Assembly (NCBI GenBank): GCA_025454815.1
Contig: JALONR010000016.1
Coordinates: 1 to 54,208 of the forward strand
From: Bacteroidales bacterium
GTDB taxonomy: Bacteria; Bacteroidota; Bacteroidia; Bacteroidales; VadinHA17
Direction: 5' to 3'
Length of the DNA: 54,208 bases
Below the pieces are notes generated by a model. The model was not told the DNA's origin and ran no database searches. It saw nothing but the letters and a program-made list of their open reading frames with translations. Shown piece after piece: positions 51,067-54,208 of the stretch (position 1 is the stretch's first letter; every line of letters starts with the position of its first letter). A program made the position numbers and the translations under genes.

Positions 51067-54000
51067 ATGAAAAAGTCCTTCTTGCCGTTCCTTGTCCTTT
51101 CAGTCCTTTATATGATGATTGCATCACCGGCCCGTGGTGCGGAAAACAATGTCCCCTGGAAGAATTTTACCGGTGACAGAAAGGTTGACAGCATCCTCAA
51201 CACAATGACAATAAGGGAGATGATTGCACAGCTAATCTGGATACCCGCCTGGGCAGACGAAAAGGGAGGCAACTACAGGCAGGTTGAAGAACTGGTTGAA
51301 AAATACGGCATCGGCGGGGTTATCTTCTTTGAAGGGTCACGGGACCTTCAGGTTGATTTTACGAAACGGATCAGCAAAGTGTCAAGAATCCCTCTGATCA
51401 TTGCACAGGATGCTGAATGGGGAACGGGGATGAGGCTTAAGGAGATTGAGGATTTCCCTTACCAGATGACCCTGGGTGCACTGCAGAATGATTCTCTCAT
51501 ATACAGGATGGGTGCAGCGGTGGCATGGCAGTGCCGCGATATCGGGGTAAATCTCAACCTGGCTCCCGTTGCCGATGTAAATAACAATCCTCTCAACCCG
51601 GTAATTAATTACCGCTCGTTTGGGGAAGATCCTGAAAGGGTTGCCGACAAGGCTGTGATGTACATGAAGGGGCTGCAGGATAATGGCATTATTGCCTGTG
51701 CCAAGCATTTTCCGGGTCACGGTGATACTGATACGGACTCGCATACGGGCATGCCGGTCATAAGTGGTGACCGTCAGCGGTTTGATGAGGTTGAACTTGT
51801 ACCTTTCAGGCGGCTTGCGGATGAAGGTATCGGGGCTGTCATGACGGCGCACATAAGCGTACCCGGACTGGAGAAGAGCGGCCTTCCTGCGACCTTCTCC
51901 AGGAAAGTGGTCACAGGTCTTCTCAGGCAGGAAGCCCGTTTCAGGGGCCTGATTCTCACTGATGCCATGAACATGGCCGGTGCAACCCTCACCTACCCGT
52001 CAGGCATTGCTGATGCTGAGGCATTCATGGCAGGAAATGACATTATTGAGTATTCCACTGACCCTATCCGTGCCATTGATGAGATTGCAAGCCGGGTGGA
52101 AAAGGGGGAGATTGCTGTCAGCGAGGTTACCGGCAGGTGCAGGAAGCTCCTCGAAGCCAAACTGTGGCTTGAAAGCCTAAAAACAGGAACTGGAGACACC
52201 GGCGAGCCATCTGATGGGACCCGCACCGCCGGCATCACCACATCTGAACTGACCCGCACCACTGGCATCACCACATCTGAACTGACCCGCACCGCCGGCA
52301 TCCCCGCGTCTGAACACCCGGCACTGATACGTGACCTTTACGCCGGGGCAATGACCCTTATTGAGAACAATGACAACCTCATCCCGCTGGGACGCCTCGA
52401 CCGGATGAGGATAGCAACCGTATCAGTCAACCGCCTGGCAATGACTGAATTCCAGAGGATGACTGACAGGTACACCAATGCTGACCATTATTTCATTGAT
52501 CCATCCAATGAGCAGGGTGCCCGGTTTGTGATGTCAAAGCTGAAGGATTATGACGTGGTCATTGCAGGCTTCTGCTCCCTGGAACAGAAACCTGCAGGGC
52601 TATATGGCGTTACTCCCGCACTGAACAGCCTCTTCAGGCAGATAGCCGCGCTAGACAGGGCAGCCGTCATCTGGTTCGGCAACCCATATGGCATAGCCCG
52701 TCTTGACATGTCAGAGAAACCTGCAGCCTTCCTTGTCGGGTACCAGGACAATTATTACAGTCACCAGGCCGCGGTGCAGGTGCTTTTTGGTGCCATCGGG
52801 GCATCAGGCAGGCTTCCTGTAACTGTCAGTGAGGCATACCCGCTGGGAACCGGAATAAAGACACCCGGCAACATCAGGCTGCAGTACGGATTTCCTGAAA
52901 ACGCCGGCTTCTCGTCGGAAAAGCTGGTAGCCAGGGTTGACTCCATTGTAAAGGAAGGCTTTGATTCCCTGGCCTTTCCGGGTTGCCAGGTACTCATTGC
53001 CCGCAAAGGGATTGTGGTCATGAACAAATGTTACGGATTCCACCTGTATGACAGCACTGAGGCTGTCAGCGAAAACGACCTGTGGGATCTTGCCTCTGTA
53101 ACAAAGGTAACAGCTGCAACGCCGTCACTTATGTTGCTCAATGACCGGGGTGTGTTCGACCCTGACAGGACACTGGGTCACTACCTGCCATGGTTTCGTT
53201 TTTCCGACAAGGGGGACCTGATTCTTCGTGAGATGCTCGCACACCAGTCAGGGTTAAGATCATGGATTCCCTTCTGGAGAAACACGCTGGAAAATGACAG
53301 CACCTTCAGACGTGGCATCTTCAGTGACTATACCAACAGGAAGTTCGCCCTTCCGGTCACTGACTCAATGTATATGAACAGGCATTACCTGAGGGACATG
53401 TTCAAGGAGATACGTGACAGTCCCCTTGGAGAGAAAAAGTATGTCTATTCGGATCTCACCTTCATTTTAGCCGCGGAAATTATCGAGAGCCTGACAGACA
53501 GTACGATTGACAAGTTTGCGCCGGAAAACATTTATCGTCCGATCGGTGCATTCAATATCACATACAAACCGCTTGAGAAGTATCCGCGCGAGCGGGTTGT
53601 GCCTACCGAATTTGACTCCCTTTTCAGGAGGCAGCTGCTGCGAGGCACGGTTCATGATGAGGGGACTGCCATGCTGGGCGGAATTTCGGGCCATGCGGGG
53701 CTCTTCGCCACCGGAAACGACCTCCTGAAGGTGGTTGAAATGTACCGCAGGGGAGGCGAGTATGGCGGCGTCAGGGTCCTCAGCAGTGATGTCCTGAAGG
53801 AGTATACCCGGGTACAGTACCCGGAGAATGAAAACCGAAGGGCCCTGGGGTTTGACAAGCCGCTTCTGGGCAATGACACTATACCGCCGGAGGAGGCCTA
53901 CCCATGCCATTCAGCGTCACCATCCAGTTTCGGACACTCGGGATTCACCGGAACATTTATCTGGGTTGACCCCGAAGAGGAGATCTCATACGTCTTTGTA

Positions 54001-54108
54001 AGCAACAGGGTCTACCCTACCCGAAACAATAACCAGCTTTCAGGACTCTCAATCAGGGGAAGGATTCTGCAGGCCGTATATGATTCAAGAACTGGCAGTC
54101 ACAAATAG
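51067..54108 (+). CDS. Secreted GH3 beta-N-acetylhexosaminidase (NagZ-type) fused to a beta-lactamase-fold serine hydrolase
   Basis: A 1013-residue exported protein. The signal peptide is about residues 1-25 (LPFLVLSVLYMMIASPARG). The GH3 domain has the NagZ signature KHFPGHGDTDTDSH (K213 to about 226), including the His of the flexible loop, and a nucleophile aspartate D299 in LTDAMNMAG. A repeat-rich linker follows (residues 385-417). A GH3 C-terminal domain then leads to a beta-lactamase/penicillin-binding-like domain with S677-V-T-K680, Y794-S-D796 and H957-S-G. NagZ usually acts in the cytoplasm; the signal peptide suggests periplasmic cutting of GlcNAc from wall fragments. The serine hydrolase could be a D,D-peptidase or amidase. 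It diverges from the salvage operon. Confidence 0.92.
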   Translation: MKKSFLPFLVLSVLYMMIASPARGAENNVPWKNFTGDRKVDSILNTMTIREMIAQLIWIPAWADEKGGNYRQVEELVEKYGIGGVIFFEGSRDLQVDFTKRISKVSRIPLIIAQDAEWGTGMRLKEIEDFPYQMTLGALQNDSLIYRMGAAVAWQCRDIGVNLNLAPVADVNNNPLNPVINYRSFGEDPERVADKAVMYMKGLQDNGIIACAKHFPGHGDTDTDSHTGMPVISGDRQRFDEVELVPFRRLADEGIGAVMTAHISVPGLEKSGLPATFSRKVVTGLLRQEARFRGLILTDAMNMAGATLTYPSGIADAEAFMAGNDIIEYSTDPIRAIDEIASRVEKGEIAVSEVTGRCRKLLEAKLWLESLKTGTGDTGEPSDGTRTAGITTSELTRTTGITTSELTRTAGIPASEHPALIRDLYAGAMTLIENNDNLIPLGRLDRMRIATVSVNRLAMTEFQRMTDRYTNADHYFIDPSNEQGARFVMSKLKDYDVVIAGFCSLEQKPAGLYGVTPALNSLFRQIAALDRAAVIWFGNPYGIARLDMSEKPAAFLVGYQDNYYSHQAAVQVLFGAIGASGRLPVTVSEAYPLGTGIKTPGNIRLQYGFPENAGFSSEKLVARVDSIVKEGFDSLAFPGCQVLIARKGIVVMNKCYGFHLYDSTEAVSENDLWDLASVTKVTAATPSLMLLNDRGVFDPDRTLGHYLPWFRFSDKGDLILREMLAHQSGLRSWIPFWRNTLENDSTFRRGIFSDYTNRKFALPVTDSMYMNRHYLRDMFKEIRDSPLGEKKYVYSDLTFILAAEIIESLTDSTIDKFAPENIYRPIGAFNITYKPLEKYPRERVVPTEFDSLFRRQLLRGTVHDEGTAMLGGISGHAGLFATGNDLLKVVEMYRRGGEYGGVRVLSSDVLKEYTRVQYPENENRRALGFDKPLLGNDTIPPEEAYPCHSASPSSFGHSGFTGTFIWVDPEEEISYVFVSNRVYPTRNNNQLSGLSIRGRILQAVYDSRTGSHK
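52219..52317 (+). repeat. Three 33-bp in-frame tandem repeats in the GH3 linker
   Basis: Units 52219-52251, 52252-52284 and 52285-52317 encode TRTAGITTSEL, TRTTGITTSEL and TRTAGIPASEH. The period of 11 codons is the same as the repeat in the amidase linker at 14935. The encoded segment is Thr/Ser rich and separates the GH3 domains. Confidence 0.9.
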
Positions 54109-54112
54109 GAAG

Positions 54113-54139
54113 AGGGTGTCTCAAAAGGGCACCCTTTTT
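54113..54139 (+). terminator. Rho-independent terminator of the NagZ-type fusion gene
   Basis: AGGGTGTC (54113-54120) pairs with GGCACCCT (54128-54135; one G-U) followed by TTTTT. It begins a few bases after the TAG stop. The sequence GGGTGTCTCAAAAG also resembles ends of some insertion sequences, so its origin is uncertain. Confidence 0.7.
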
Positions 54140-54152
54140 CTATTGGGATTAC

Positions 54153-54208
54153 TGTCTCGTCCTGAAATAGCGTTACATAAAAATGTAATGTTATGGAAGA
54201 CAGAACAA
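54153..54208 (+). mobile_element. Possible left end of an IS3-type insertion sequence (cut by window)
   Basis: From 54153 the sequence starts TGTCTCGTCCTGAAATAG, resembling the TG-starting terminal repeat of IS3-family elements in Bacteroidota. A palindrome TTACAT-AAAA-ATGTAA (54173-54188) follows. An ATG at 54193 then opens a frame reading MEDRT that continues past the window. This would be the first transposase frame. The match is from memory of the pattern; only 56 bases are present, so it is tentative. Confidence 0.35.

Overview
The window is a chromosomal segment of a Bacteroidota bacterium, most likely of the Bacteroidales/Marinilabiliales type. Evidence: an oversized SecA, a GldI-type lipoprotein FKBP next to a DHH phosphoesterase, a Bacteroidota-style LptD/amidase/MCE block, DUF6913 and DUF3575 proteins, the carboxyspermidine route to polyamines, and many gene starts preceded by the Bacteroidota -7 element TAnnTTTG instead of a Shine-Dalgarno sequence. 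Gene density is high, and almost everything is housekeeping. I see no tRNA, rRNA, CRISPR array or prophage. The only mobile-element hint is a possible insertion-sequence edge in the last 60 bases.

Layout: 1-2.4 kb, ligA (5' end cut off by the window) and a DUF6913 protein. 2.5-9.5 kb (minus), secA, ferritin, and a dnaX / sensorless histidine kinase / receiver-only regulator group. 9.6-10.8 kb, the bS6-bS18-bL9 ribosomal operon with a strong terminator. 10.8-16.4 kb, ridA and an LptD-like protein diverging from a peptidoglycan amidase and an MlaD-type MCE protein. 16.4-19.3 kb, dnaA overlapping galK. 19.4-27.4 kb, accessory genes: a secreted glycosidase-like/FGE-like fusion, a tiny basic lipoprotein, an MBL-fold hydrolase, an RsmI-like methyltransferase and a large secreted Asp-box propeller protein. 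27.6-34.7 kb, two lipoprotein FKBPs, a DHH phosphoesterase, ndk, a possible transglutaminase-like protein, a DciA-like DUF721 protein, recF, a TPR protein and ribH. 34.8-41.8 kb (minus), an AddA/AddB-type nuclease-helicase pair with a radical SAM gene between them. 41.9-47.4 kb, mnmA, an outer-membrane DUF3575 protein, the carboxy(nor)spermidine pair and corA. 47.7-54.1 kb, a probable cell-wall sugar salvage locus: MurU-like nucleotidyltransferase, AmgK-like kinase fused to a RapZ C-terminal domain, NagX-like membrane acyltransferase, and a divergent secreted NagZ-type GH3/beta-lactamase fusion.

The most interesting signals are: (1) a run of ten A residues in dnaX at the end of domain III, where either shifted frame stops almost at once, which predicts a gamma-like short product; (2) a corA leader with two mutually exclusive hairpins, one of which fully hides a strong Shine-Dalgarno sequence, a riboswitch-like design; (3) the amino-sugar kinase/RapZ-C fusion inside a peptidoglycan salvage cluster; (4) a secreted TIM-barrel-like/FGE-like fusion whose FGE module lacks the usual copper-binding cysteines; (5) a TAnnTTTG element only 4 bases before the GTG start of mnmA, suggesting a leaderless transcript. 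Start codons were re-chosen in many genes from family N-termini, operon overlaps and promoter positions.
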